From the NCBI GenBank assembly GCA_024686085.1, contig JAIBDT010000011.1:1-49132 (forward strand): a DNA stretch of 49,132 bases. The letters run 5' to 3'. The stretch's first letter is position 1, and each line of letters opens with the position of its first letter. Below, one piece after another: positions 1-8,079 of this stretch. Origin of the DNA: Loktanella sp. Its GTDB lineage: Bacteria > Pseudomonadota > Alphaproteobacteria > Rhodobacterales > Rhodobacteraceae. Below the pieces are notes generated by a model. That model was not told the origin of the DNA. It did no database searches and saw nothing but the letters and a program-made list of their open reading frames with translations. The translations under genes and the position numbers were made by a program.

Positions 1-89
1 GCCCCATGAGGGTGCACGACTGCCCCGCCCGCCATAGGCAGGCCGATCAGCAAAAGCATCGCGAAACGCGGGTTTAAGAAAAACGGCAT
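1..89 (-). CDS. N-terminal fragment of a secreted protein, possibly DUF1007 family
   Basis: Only the first 29 codons lie in the window; the gene runs off the left edge. The start is ATG at 89, preceded by a strong GGAGGGG Shine-Dalgarno at 96-102. The fragment has a short start, a hydrophobic core (MLLLIGLPMAGGAVV) and then HPHG, which looks like a signal peptide followed by a His-Pro-His mature N-terminus. DUF1007 proteins, often found beside nickel/cobalt exporters, start their mature part with HPH, so that family is a reasonable guess, but 29 residues cannot prove it. An AT-rich palindrome lies just upstream. Confidence 0.45.
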   Translation of the reverse strand, partial: MPFFLNPRFAMLLLIGLPMAGGAVVHPHG

Positions 90-101
90 GAAGGCCCCTC
101 C

Positions 102-124
102 ATTGTTTCTAATTAGAAAACAAT
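102..124. promoter_or_regulatory. AT-rich palindrome, candidate operator
   Basis: The sequence contains TTTCTAATTAGAAA (106-119), a perfect 14-bp palindrome. Flanking ATTG and CAAT extend the dyad to about 23 bp with one unpaired base. It sits 12-35 bp upstream of the start of the truncated minus-strand gene, directly next to its Shine-Dalgarno, where a repressor would act. I do not recognise the cognate regulator. Confidence 0.4.
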
Positions 125-240
125 CGCGGCAAGAATATGGCAAATACATTGTGTATGACCACTATCAAGGGCGCGTTGGGGCTATGGATGCAAGGTGGTT
201 TTTTCTGGCAACCAAGATCATCTCGTTGATGCATTAAGAT

Positions 241-263
241 AAAAAAAGCGCCCCGAGGGGCGC
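241..263 (-). terminator. Intrinsic terminator of gshA
   Basis: Read on the minus strand, a perfect 7-bp GC stem (GCGCCCC / GGGGCGC, plus positions 248-254 and 257-263) with a 2-nt loop is followed by seven T residues (241-247). It begins 7 bases after the gshA stop codon, which ends at 270. Confidence 0.9.
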
Positions 264-269
264 CTTTTC

Positions 270-1640
270 TTAATAGCTATAGTCGTCGTAAATTCGGCTA
301 AGATCGCCGTTCCAGTCGCCATGATACCGATCAAGAAGTTCATCAGCCGGCGTCTTGCCGGTTTCGATGGTTTCTTTCAATGCGTTCAAGAAGTGGGTCT
401 CGTCTGGCACCAAGCCGCCTGCACCGGGGCGTGCGCGGGCCTTTAGCCCTGCTTCGGAGATTGCCACGACTTCGCGGGCAAGATCATGCATGTTGATCCC
501 GTCTACCTTGGCTTGCAGCCCGTCAACTGATGCCGCGACCCGCAGAGCGTCGCGTTGTTCGGCGGTCCAGTCCTTGCACAAGTCCCACGCCGCATCGAGT
601 GCGGTTTGATCGTAGGTCAGCCCGACCCAGAACGCAGGCAATGCGCAAAGCCTGCGCCAAGGGCCGCCGTCTGCGCCGCGCATTTCGATGAATTGCTTGA
701 TCCGCGCCTCTGGGAAGACGGTTGTCAGGTGATCTGCCCAATCGGACAGCGTCGGCTTTTCACCGGGTAGTGCAGGGAGTTCGCCCTTGAGGAAGTCGCG
801 GAACGACATGCCCAGCGCGTTGATATATTTGCCGTCGCGGTAGACGAAATACATTGGCACATCGAGCACCCATTGCACCCAGCGCTCGAAGCCCATGCCG
901 TCCTCGAACACCCACGGCAGCATCCCTGTCCGGTCGGCGTCGAGGTGACGCCAGATTTTCGCACGCCATGATTTGTGACCGTTCACCTTGCCTTCAAAGA
1001 ACGGCGAATTGGCAAACAACGCCGTGGCTACGGGCTGCAATGCCAGCGACACGCGCAGCTTTTGCACCATGTCGGCCTCTGATCCGAAATCAAGATTTAC
1101 TTGTACGGTGCAGGTCCGGCGCATCATCGCCGTGCCCATCGTGCCCACCTTTTCCATATAGCTGTTCATCAGCTTATAGCGCCCTTTGGGCATCAGCGGC
1201 ATCTCTTCGTGTGACCATTCGGGGGCAGCCCCAAGGCCGATGAATTTCACGCCGATCTCGTCGGAGACCGCTTTGACTTCGCGCAGGTGGTCGTTCACCT
1301 CGTCGCAGGTTTGGTGAATGGTTTCGACAGGTGCGCCGGACAGCTCTAAAGCGCCGCCTGGCTCCAAGCTGACGTTTGCGAGCCCCTTTGTCAGACCAAT
1401 CAGCTTGCCGCCTTCTTCGACGGGCGCCCAGTCGAACCGGTCACGCAGCCCTGAAAGTACGGCATAAATCGACCGCTCACCCTCGTAGGGCAGTGGCTTG
1501 TGCGTGTCTTTGCAATAGCCGAATTTCTCATGCTCGGTGCCAATCCGCCAATCTTCTTTGGCCTTGCACCCTTTTGCCAAAAGCTCTGCGAGTTGTTCGT
1601 GCCGCTCGATCGGGCCGCCGCCAGATTGTGGAATGGACAT
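270..1640 (-). CDS. gshA: Glutamate-cysteine ligase
   Basis: This enzyme makes gamma-glutamylcysteine from glutamate, cysteine and ATP, the first step of glutathione synthesis in the cytosol. The 456-residue length and the GTEHEKFG motif (residues 34-41) match the plant/alphaproteobacterial type of ligase (GCS2-like) rather than the E. coli type. Later segments such as RRTCTVQVNLDF and FIEMRGADGGP also fit that family. The ATG at 1640 has GGAG about 8 bases upstream. The gene appears monocistronic, with its own terminator. Glutathione links it to the formaldehyde dehydrogenase at 20447-21562, which uses S-hydroxymethylglutathione. Confidence 0.93.
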   Translation of the reverse strand: MSIPQSGGGPIERHEQLAELLAKGCKAKEDWRIGTEHEKFGYCKDTHKPLPYEGERSIYAVLSGLRDRFDWAPVEEGGKLIGLTKGLANVSLEPGGALELSGAPVETIHQTCDEVNDHLREVKAVSDEIGVKFIGLGAAPEWSHEEMPLMPKGRYKLMNSYMEKVGTMGTAMMRRTCTVQVNLDFGSEADMVQKLRVSLALQPVATALFANSPFFEGKVNGHKSWRAKIWRHLDADRTGMLPWVFEDGMGFERWVQWVLDVPMYFVYRDGKYINALGMSFRDFLKGELPALPGEKPTLSDWADHLTTVFPEARIKQFIEMRGADGGPWRRLCALPAFWVGLTYDQTALDAAWDLCKDWTAEQRDALRVAASVDGLQAKVDGINMHDLAREVVAISEAGLKARARPGAGGLVPDETHFLNALKETIETGKTPADELLDRYHGDWNGDLSRIYDDYSY

Positions 1641-1701
1641 GGTGCAGGCTCCGTCTTTGATGGGGTTAGGGGTTTATCGGTGCAGCCAAAGGCCGCCCGT
1701 G

Positions 1702-2220
1702 TCAATGCAAGAGAGGCGTAGTTTTTGCCCAAACTTCGACCCGCACAGAGGGTGTGTGTGAAAGCACATCTAACATGGCCTCGGTTTGGATGCCGTCAAG
1801 GCTGCCGAACAGATCGAAAAGTGCCTCGGCGCCCGCGGCATTCACCGGAATAGACAGGTGTTGTCCGCCAATCCCTGAGAGCAGCCAACTGGGTGCAGGG
1901 TGACTGGACGGGTCCAATTCCAGCTTTGTCAGGTCGGCGATATCCATCGCCCCGCCGTTGAGCGGCCCAAAGTAGGCCAAGCGCCGTTCAGCGACCTGCA
2001 CAACCCCCGGTCCCGTGCCTGATTGCCGAAAGCGCCCACGCTGGATGCCCGCGATGACAAGAATAATTGCCAGTGCCACAAAGATCAGGCCGATCCACTT
2101 CACGATGCCCAACCCACCAATCGCCCACCAAAGGCCAAAGGCGGCAATTGCGCCTGCGTAAAGGACTTCGCGCCACCGCCAAAGGGCTGCGCGTGCTTCG
2201 GGGCGCATAAAGTCAGACAT
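1702..2220 (-). CDS. Conserved membrane protein of unknown function
   Basis: This 172-residue protein has a basic N-terminus with an Arg/Trp-rich stretch (RAALWRWREVLYAG), two adjacent hydrophobic helices at about residues 19-36 and 39-58, and a soluble C-terminal domain of about 110 residues. I recognise no named domain. Its ATG (2218-2220) overlaps the stop of the upstream acetyltransferase gene in the 8-base string ATGTCTGA, so it is probably translationally coupled and is the last gene of the rsmE operon. Confidence 0.75.
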   Translation of the reverse strand: MSDFMRPEARAALWRWREVLYAGAIAAFGLWWAIGGLGIVKWIGLIFVALAIILVIAGIQRGRFRQSGTGPGVVQVAERRLAYFGPLNGGAMDIADLTKLELDPSSHPAPSWLLSGIGGQHLSIPVNAAGAEALFDLFGSLDGIQTEAMLDVLSHTPSVRVEVWAKTTPLLH

Positions 2221-3049
2221 TGGCCACCTGCGGGCTATCGTAGATGACGATCATGAACTCTCCGATCTGGCGAAACCCGATTGCGTGATAAGCTTTTGCG
2301 GCTGACAGGTTTGCCGCTGAAAGAACGGCCTTTTTGACGCCCTGCCCCCTTGCTTGGGCCAAGTGCAGCGCGAGTGCAATCTTGGCAAAGCCTTGTCCGC
2401 GCATTTCCTTGGGCGTGTAGACGCCCCCGATCATGACGGTTTCAGGCAAGATTGAATTGAATCCTGTCATCGCGACGGGGTCTGCCCCGCGCATCAAGAC
2501 GCGGTGGCTGTCGGCCCCGTTCATTGCGTCAATAGCGGCGCTAGCCTGCAGTGCTGCCTCTGCCGCGTCCAGATCAAGCGCATCAATCCCATATTGCGTG
2601 CGCCATACAACCAAGATTTCGCGCGGCACGGCGATGGTCGGCATCAGCGAAAAGCCTGTGGTGTCAGGCATGTCGAGATGTTCGAGATCTAGTTCAAAGT
2701 GTGGTTCGACCCGATCAAGTCCCCCGTTGGGCAGTCCAAGCTCTGCTTTCATCGCAGCGACGGGTTTTGCTTGCCCGATGATCCCTTGGATGGGGCGGTT
2801 ATTGATCGCCCTGCGGGTTTGGGGTCGAATGTCTGATGTGAAAACAGGCAGCACGATGCCAGCGTCGGTCATGCCTAGAACGTCCGTCAGAACGCCATCC
2901 TGTCCCTGCACCCAAAACGACATCGCCTTGGGGTGACCGCCCGCCATGCCGTGGTCGCGCAGATTTACGATGGGGAACATCGCAACGGTGGGTCGAGCCA
3001 GCATAAACGCCATAATCTCGGCCTGATCCGCCTGTGTGGCGCGGATCAT
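2213..3049 (-). CDS. GNAT-family N-acetyltransferase
   Basis: The C-terminal half carries the acetyl-CoA-binding signature of GNAT enzymes: RGQGFAK followed by a helix, then SAANLSAAKAYHAIGFRQIG near the end. The N-terminal half is less typical and may be a degenerate second GNAT fold. The substrate is unknown. I place the start at ATG 3049, giving 278 residues, because it overlaps the rsmE stop as ATGA; an earlier in-frame start at 3076 would add nine residues inside rsmE. It is the middle gene of a three-gene operon with overlapping ends. Confidence 0.8.
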   Translation of the reverse strand: MIRATQADQAEIMAFMLARPTVAMFPIVNLRDHGMAGGHPKAMSFWVQGQDGVLTDVLGMTDAGIVLPVFTSDIRPQTRRAINNRPIQGIIGQAKPVAAMKAELGLPNGGLDRVEPHFELDLEHLDMPDTTGFSLMPTIAVPREILVVWRTQYGIDALDLDAAEAALQASAAIDAMNGADSHRVLMRGADPVAMTGFNSILPETVMIGGVYTPKEMRGQGFAKIALALHLAQARGQGVKKAVLSAANLSAAKAYHAIGFRQIGEFMIVIYDSPQVANV

Positions 3050-3771
3050 GTCCAATCGCCCAGCGCGTTTTGCCAAAGCGTTAAGGCTGCCACTGCCGCT
3101 GTGTCTGCGCGTAGGATACGCGGGCCGAGGCTGACGGAGTATGCGAACGGGAGGCTGCGCAGTTGGTCACGCTCTTTGTCCGAGAACCCGCCCTCGGGGC
3201 CAATCAGGATCGCCCAAGGCCCAGCTTCGGTTTGTGTTAACGCAGAGGCTTCGCCCAGCATGGTCTCGTCGCAGAACATGATTTTGCGGGACGGGTCCCA
3301 CACCGCCAGAACTTTTGAAAGTTTCTCTAAGTCGGTGACCTCTGGCACATATGTGCCGCCGCATTGCTCTGTTGCTTCAAGAGCGTTGGCGCGAAGTTTA
3401 TCGACGCGAATGCGGTCTGCGTTGTTGGTATAGGTTGTTTGCACCGGCATGATTTTTGCCGCGCCAAGCTCGGTCGCCTTTTCCACGATAAACGTAGTGC
3501 GTTCTTTGCGGATCGGCGCGAACATCAGCCAGACATCGGGCGGCATTTGCAGCGGCTTGGTTTGCGCGTCGCAAAGCAATACCCCGCCTTTTTTGCCCGC
3601 AGTGACAACGGTTGCATCCCATTCCCCGTCCACGCCGTTGATGAGAGACAAGACAGTGCCCTCAGTCATGCGCATAACGCCAAACAAATAGTGCGCCTGA
3701 TCCCGCGATAGCGGAACCGATTGCCCTACCCCCAATGGGTGCTCTACAAAAAGTCTAACTTTAGAAGCCAT
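3046..3771 (-). CDS. rsmE: 16S rRNA (uracil1498-N3)-methyltransferase
   Basis: RsmE methylates N3 of U1498 in 16S rRNA using S-adenosylmethionine and belongs to the SPOUT (knotted) methyltransferases. Typical features are the N-terminal RLFVEHPLG and QAHYLFGVMRM, the central KATELGAAKIMPVQT, EQCGGTYVPEV, and the C-terminal knot with LIGPEGGFSDKERDQ and SLGPRILRADTAA. I chose ATG 3771 (241 residues) because family members start only a few residues before RLF; an in-frame ATG at 3783 also exists. It diverges from ubiA with almost no space between the starts. Confidence 0.93.
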   Translation of the reverse strand: MASKVRLFVEHPLGVGQSVPLSRDQAHYLFGVMRMTEGTVLSLINGVDGEWDATVVTAGKKGGVLLCDAQTKPLQMPPDVWLMFAPIRKERTTFIVEKATELGAAKIMPVQTTYTNNADRIRVDKLRANALEATEQCGGTYVPEVTDLEKLSKVLAVWDPSRKIMFCDETMLGEASALTQTEAGPWAILIGPEGGFSDKERDQLRSLPFAYSVSLGPRILRADTAAVAALTLWQNALGDWT

Positions 3772-3783
3772 GAAAGCGAACAT

Positions 3784-4740
3784 ATGACCGCCAAGGACCA
3801 GATGCCAGAGGGCACAGTCGCAGATAGTGCAGGAAATTGGGTTGACCGTTGGGCGCCCAGCGCCACGCGTCCCTATTTGCGCCTGTCGCGGGCCGACAGA
3901 CCGATTGGCACTTGGCTACTGTTCCTTCCCTGCCTTTGGGGGTTGGGGCTGGCGATGCTAGCGGACGGTCAAGCCAGCCTTTTTGATCTATGGTTGGTGA
4001 TTGGAGCGGGCCTTGGCGCATTTTTGATGCGCGGCGCAGGTTGCACATGGAATGATATCACCGACCGCGACATTGACGCGCAGGTCGCGCGGACGCGTTC
4101 ACGCCCAATTCCATCGGGCCAAGTGAGCGTTCGCGCAGCCTTGGGCTGGATGCTGGTGCAGACCCTAATCTCGCTATTGATCCTGCTGACCTTTCCGAAC
4201 ATCGCGATTGTTCTGGGCTTTGTATCGATCATCCCGGTGTTGATTTACCCGTTCGCCAAGCGGTTCACATGGTGGCCGCAGGTCTTTTTAGGCATTGCGT
4301 TTAATTGGGGTACTTTACTGGTTTGGGCCGCACATGCGGGATCACTCAGCTGGACGCCTGCGATGATATATCTGGCGGGCATAAGCTGGACCCTGTTTTA
4401 CGATACGATCTATGCCCATCAGGACACGGAAGATGATGCGTTGATTGGGGTAAAGTCCACCGCACGGCTATTTGGCGACAAAACGCCGCAATGGCTGCGC
4501 GTGTTCTTTGTCATGACCATTATTTTCTTTGGCTTTGCGGTTGTCTTGGCCTGCCGCGAGAGGTCTATTTTGTCACTTGTGATCGCGCTGAGCGGCCCGT
4601 GGGCGTTGGGCTGGCATTTATCTTGGCAGATGCAACGGTTCGATCCGAAAGATGGCGCAGGATTGCTGCGGTTATTCCGCGCTAACCGCGACGCGGGTTT
4701 GATCCCTTTGCCGTTTTTCGCCATTGCATGGTTCCTTTGA
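3784..4740 (+). CDS. ubiA: 4-hydroxybenzoate octaprenyltransferase
   Basis: This integral membrane enzyme attaches the polyprenyl chain to 4-hydroxybenzoate in ubiquinone synthesis. The 318-residue protein has several hydrophobic helices and both aspartate-rich prenyl-diphosphate motifs: NDITDRDID after GAGCTW in the first loop, and DTIYAHQDTEDD in the second. The ATG at 3784 is chosen because it gives the usual hydrophilic N-terminus; a TTG 63 bases upstream would run into rsmE. No good Shine-Dalgarno is visible, so initiation may be leaderless or weak. Confidence 0.93.
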   Translation: MTAKDQMPEGTVADSAGNWVDRWAPSATRPYLRLSRADRPIGTWLLFLPCLWGLGLAMLADGQASLFDLWLVIGAGLGAFLMRGAGCTWNDITDRDIDAQVARTRSRPIPSGQVSVRAALGWMLVQTLISLLILLTFPNIAIVLGFVSIIPVLIYPFAKRFTWWPQVFLGIAFNWGTLLVWAAHAGSLSWTPAMIYLAGISWTLFYDTIYAHQDTEDDALIGVKSTARLFGDKTPQWLRVFFVMTIIFFGFAVVLACRERSILSLVIALSGPWALGWHLSWQMQRFDPKDGAGLLRLFRANRDAGLIPLPFFAIAWFL

Positions 4741-4796
4741 TTGAACCCAAAGGCTTCAAGGCCTATGCAATGAATTAATGAGTTACAGTTGAACGG

Positions 4797-6680
4797 ATGC
4801 ACATGCGCCTTTCCGCCCTTTTTCTTCGCCTTGGTGTCTTTGTTTTGGCAGCAGTTATTTCGGTCCTTGCCGCGCGGGCGACCGTTGCTGTCGTCGAGGA
4901 AACATCAGTCGTATCTGTTCGCGAAACCCTTATAGATCGGGGTTATGACTGGACTTCGGTCTTGGGCGACGGACTTCAGGTGATCTTGGAGGGCGAGGCC
5001 CCGACGGAGGCGACGCGCTTTCGTGCGATCTCTGCGGCGGGCAGTATCGTCGACGCGAGTCGCGTAATCGACAACATGAAAGTTGCCGAATCAGGCAATA
5101 TCGCCGCCCCAGATTTTGTGATCGAAATTCTGCGCAATGACAGTGGCGTCTCGTTGATTGGCCTGATCCCCGCCGAAACTGACCGCGAGCAATTGGCAGC
5201 GCGGATTACGTCAATTGCCAATGGCCAGCCGGTAACGGATCTTTTGGAATCGGCGGATTACCCTGTTCCTGACACATGGAACGATGCGTTGAACTATGCG
5301 CTCCGTGCGCTTTCCATGCTTCCGCGGTCAAAGATTTCTGTCGCGGCCAAGCGCGTATCGGTCAATGCGATTTCGGACAGTGCCGCAGAGAAGGCCCGCC
5401 TTGAGACCGCCTTGTCACGCAACACCCCGCAAGGTGTGCGCCTGGCCGTTCAGATTACCGCACCGCGCCCTGTTATTTCGCCATTTACGACCCGATTTGC
5501 CAAAGATGCCGACGGTATCAGCTTTGACGCCTGTGCCGCAGATAGCCCCGAAGCAGAAGCCGCGATTATGGCAGCCGCAACAGCCGCTGGATTTTCGGGC
5601 AAGGGCCCCTGTGTGCAAGCGCTGGGTGTGCCGTCGCGCACATGGTCCCAAGCCGTCGTTCAATCGATCAACGCAGTTGAGGGACTTGGTGGCGGCACGG
5701 TAACCTTGTCGGACACCGATATCACATTGATTGCGCTTGAAGGCACTGATCAAGGCACATTTGATCGTGTCGTGGGCGAGTTGGAAAATGCGCTGCCAGA
5801 CGTTTTTGCGCTGGACGCCAAATTGCCCTTTGCACCCGAAGCGGGCCAAGCGGGCCCACCACAGTTTGTTGCAACACGCAGCCCCGAGGGTGCGGTGCAG
5901 CTACGCGGCCGCGTTCCCGATGATCTGGTGAACCTTACGGCCGAAAACTATGCGATGGCCAAATTTGGCCGTGCGAATGTCACCATGGGGACCCGTGTTG
6001 TTGACGGTCTGCCAACTGGCTGGTCTGTCCGCGTTCTTGCGGGCATTGAGGCGCTTGCGTCTTTGTCTAACGGTTCGGTCACGGTCGAGCCTGAGAAAGT
6101 CACCATCAAAGGCAATACCGGTGTCCCAAGTGCGCAGGCGGACATTACACGCCTGTTAATTGATAAGCTGGGTCAAACTGCAGAGTTTGATCTGGATGTC
6201 ACTTACGTCAAACAGCTTGATCCAATTGCGGGTCTGCCGACCCCCGAAGAATGTGTCGCGCAAATTGGCGTGGTCACCCAAGATCGCAAAATTCTGTTTG
6301 ATCCGGGATCCGCGTCGATCACATCTGACACGCAGGCCGTTGTGGATGATATTGCCGAAATTTTGAAGAAATGCCCTGATCTGCGTATTCAGATTGCGGG
6401 TTACACAGATAGCCAAGGTGGCGGTGAGATGAACCAAGCGTTAAGCCAAAAGCGTGCAACTGCGGTTTTGGATGCGTTGCGCGTCCGCCGTGTCCCAGTG
6501 AACGCGTTTGAGGCCGTCGGCTTTGGTGAGGCGGACCCGATTGCGAGCAACGACACCGAAGATGGTCGCGAAGCGAACCGCCGTATTGAGTTTTCGCTGA
6601 TTGTGCCGGAACCTACCCCCGAAGAACAAACTGCATTAGAAGAATTAGAAGCCGCCGCCCAAGAGGCCGCAAGCGAATAG
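4797..6680 (+). CDS. OmpA-family outer-membrane/peptidoglycan-associated protein with BON-like repeats
   Basis: This 627-residue protein begins with a signal peptide (about residues 1-28, ending near AAR). A long middle part contains degenerate BON-like units, for example LGDGLQVILEGEAPTEATR, VQLRGRVPDDL and VTIKGNTGVPS. Residues about 490-602 form an OmpA C-terminal domain: ILFDPGSASI, IQIAGYTDSQGGGEMN, LSQKRATAVLDALR and GREANRRIEF. That domain binds peptidoglycan in the periplasm. The very end is Glu/Ala-rich. A second in-frame ATG lies at 4803. The next gene starts 16 bases after the stop, so the two are likely co-transcribed. Confidence 0.88.
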   Translation: MHMRLSALFLRLGVFVLAAVISVLAARATVAVVEETSVVSVRETLIDRGYDWTSVLGDGLQVILEGEAPTEATRFRAISAAGSIVDASRVIDNMKVAESGNIAAPDFVIEILRNDSGVSLIGLIPAETDREQLAARITSIANGQPVTDLLESADYPVPDTWNDALNYALRALSMLPRSKISVAAKRVSVNAISDSAAEKARLETALSRNTPQGVRLAVQITAPRPVISPFTTRFAKDADGISFDACAADSPEAEAAIMAAATAAGFSGKGPCVQALGVPSRTWSQAVVQSINAVEGLGGGTVTLSDTDITLIALEGTDQGTFDRVVGELENALPDVFALDAKLPFAPEAGQAGPPQFVATRSPEGAVQLRGRVPDDLVNLTAENYAMAKFGRANVTMGTRVVDGLPTGWSVRVLAGIEALASLSNGSVTVEPEKVTIKGNTGVPSAQADITRLLIDKLGQTAEFDLDVTYVKQLDPIAGLPTPEECVAQIGVVTQDRKILFDPGSASITSDTQAVVDDIAEILKKCPDLRIQIAGYTDSQGGGEMNQALSQKRATAVLDALRVRRVPVNAFEAVGFGEADPIASNDTEDGREANRRIEFSLIVPEPTPEEQTALEELEAAAQEAASE

Positions 6681-6696
6681 CGACAGGACCAAGACG

Positions 6697-7023
6697 TTGA
6701 ACAGAACTGAATTCATTATCGCGACCGCGATCATCTTGTTTGTGGCTTTTGTATTGGGCTGGTTTGCAAACTGGTTGGTCCACCGCTTTACCCGTGTGAC
6801 CAAAGCCGAAATTGGCGAATTGGACAAAATGGCCCAAGCCCTGCATCAGGCCGAAGAGACCCGCGATCAGGCGATCACCTATTTGCAGCAGCGCGAGGCC
6901 GAGATTACGAACCAGCTCTCCCAGACAGAGGCCGAACTACGTGCTGCGATGGACGGATTGCGTGAGGCTCGCCAAGAAGCTGAAGAAATGCGCAACTACA
7001 TTGAGCGTCAGAACCAGCACTAA
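6697..7023 (+). CDS. Small membrane-anchored coiled-coil protein
   Basis: The 108-residue protein has one N-terminal transmembrane helix (about residues 6-28, FIIATAIILFVAFVLGWFAN). It is followed by a long charged heptad-rich stretch (about 38-106, many Glu/Gln/Arg) predicted to be a coiled coil. The start is TTG at 6697 with AGGA 8 bases upstream; no ATG fits. I know no enzymatic function. It follows the OmpA-like gene closely and may help organise the envelope, which is inference. Its stop overlaps the stop of the convergent sua5 gene by 4 bases. Confidence 0.8.
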   Translation: MNRTEFIIATAIILFVAFVLGWFANWLVHRFTRVTKAEIGELDKMAQALHQAEETRDQAITYLQQREAEITNQLSQTEAELRAAMDGLREARQEAEEMRNYIERQNQH

Positions 7024-7970
7024 TTGCGCGGTGCCGCGGCCCGTTTTAAGCGGTCATTGATCGCTTTTCCTAATCCTGTTTCAGGAATCGGGGAGACCGC
7101 AATATGGGTCGCCCCCATTTGATCAAGTTGATGTAGCATTTTGAAAAGGTTGGCAGCCGCTTCGGTTAAGTCGCCACTTGCCGACAGGTTTAAGTCAGCA
7201 TCAACAGACCCGAACCCAAGCCATTTTTCATGCCCATTGGCCTTAAGTGCGTTCAGGCGCACGCGACCCTGCGGCGCGTAGTGAGACAGCAGTTGACCGG
7301 GTGATTTGGGTGTTGCGGGGTCGCTGGGTTGCAAGATCTGCCGCCCGAGCGCGGCCTCGATTGCTTCTAAAGGCACGCCCCCGGCCCGCAGCAAGGCGGG
7401 TTTTTGCGTGCAATCAACGATGGTTGATTCCAAGCCCACTTTACAGTCCCCACCGTCAACGATGCCGTCGATTTTTCCCGCCAGCCCATCGTGCACATGC
7501 GCAGCTGTTGTCGGGCTGATCCGTCCAGACGGATTAGCAGAGGGCGCAGCAATCGGCCCCCCAAAAGCGGCAAGTAGCGCTGATGCGACCGGATGATCCG
7601 GCACCCGCACGGCCAGCGTATCAAGGCCCGCTGTCACCAGCTTGGATATCCCCGCGTCTTTTCGCAATGGCAGCACCAAGGTCAGCGCACCGGGCCAGAA
7701 TGCGCGGGCCAGCATCTGTGCGGCATCGGTCACGATGCAATACTGCTGGACCGCTGCCAGATCAGGCAGGTGCACAATCAGCGGATTAAAGCTGGGCCGC
7801 CCTTTTGCCGCGTAGATGCCTGCCACAGCGCCATCATTGCGTGCATCCGCGCCTAGCCCGTAGACGGTCTCGGTCGGAAAGGCGACAAGCCCGCCACTGC
7901 CCAACAGTTCGGCCGCATGGCGCAGTCCGTCTTGATCGTTGCGAAGTAATGCTGTTTGAGTGGAAATCAT
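7020..7970 (-). CDS. sua5: L-threonylcarbamoyladenylate synthase (Sua5/YrdC type)
   Basis: The enzyme makes threonylcarbamoyl-AMP from threonine, bicarbonate and ATP for the t6A37 modification of ANN-decoding tRNAs. The YrdC domain spans about residues 1-200 with FPTETVYGLGADA, KGRPSFNPLIVH, VRVPDHP and APSANPSGRISPT. A C-terminal Sua5 domain follows SPGQLLSHYAP. The length of 316 residues matches the long Sua5 form. The ATG at 7970 is chosen because the upstream extension to 8102 overlaps the start of the divergent acyl-CoA dehydrogenase and shows no family-like sequence. Confidence 0.92.
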   Translation of the reverse strand: MISTQTALLRNDQDGLRHAAELLGSGGLVAFPTETVYGLGADARNDGAVAGIYAAKGRPSFNPLIVHLPDLAAVQQYCIVTDAAQMLARAFWPGALTLVLPLRKDAGISKLVTAGLDTLAVRVPDHPVASALLAAFGGPIAAPSANPSGRISPTTAAHVHDGLAGKIDGIVDGGDCKVGLESTIVDCTQKPALLRAGGVPLEAIEAALGRQILQPSDPATPKSPGQLLSHYAPQGRVRLNALKANGHEKWLGFGSVDADLNLSASGDLTEAAANLFKMLHQLDQMGATHIAVSPIPETGLGKAINDRLKRAAAPRN

Positions 7971-8079
7971 GACGTGGCGTTTCTGTTGCTGGTAAGGCAC
8001 CTTGCGATACCCTAGGTTCAAAGATGCATACTTGCGGCGCATGGCTTTGCCAAGCCGCCCATATATTTTGGAGACACCC

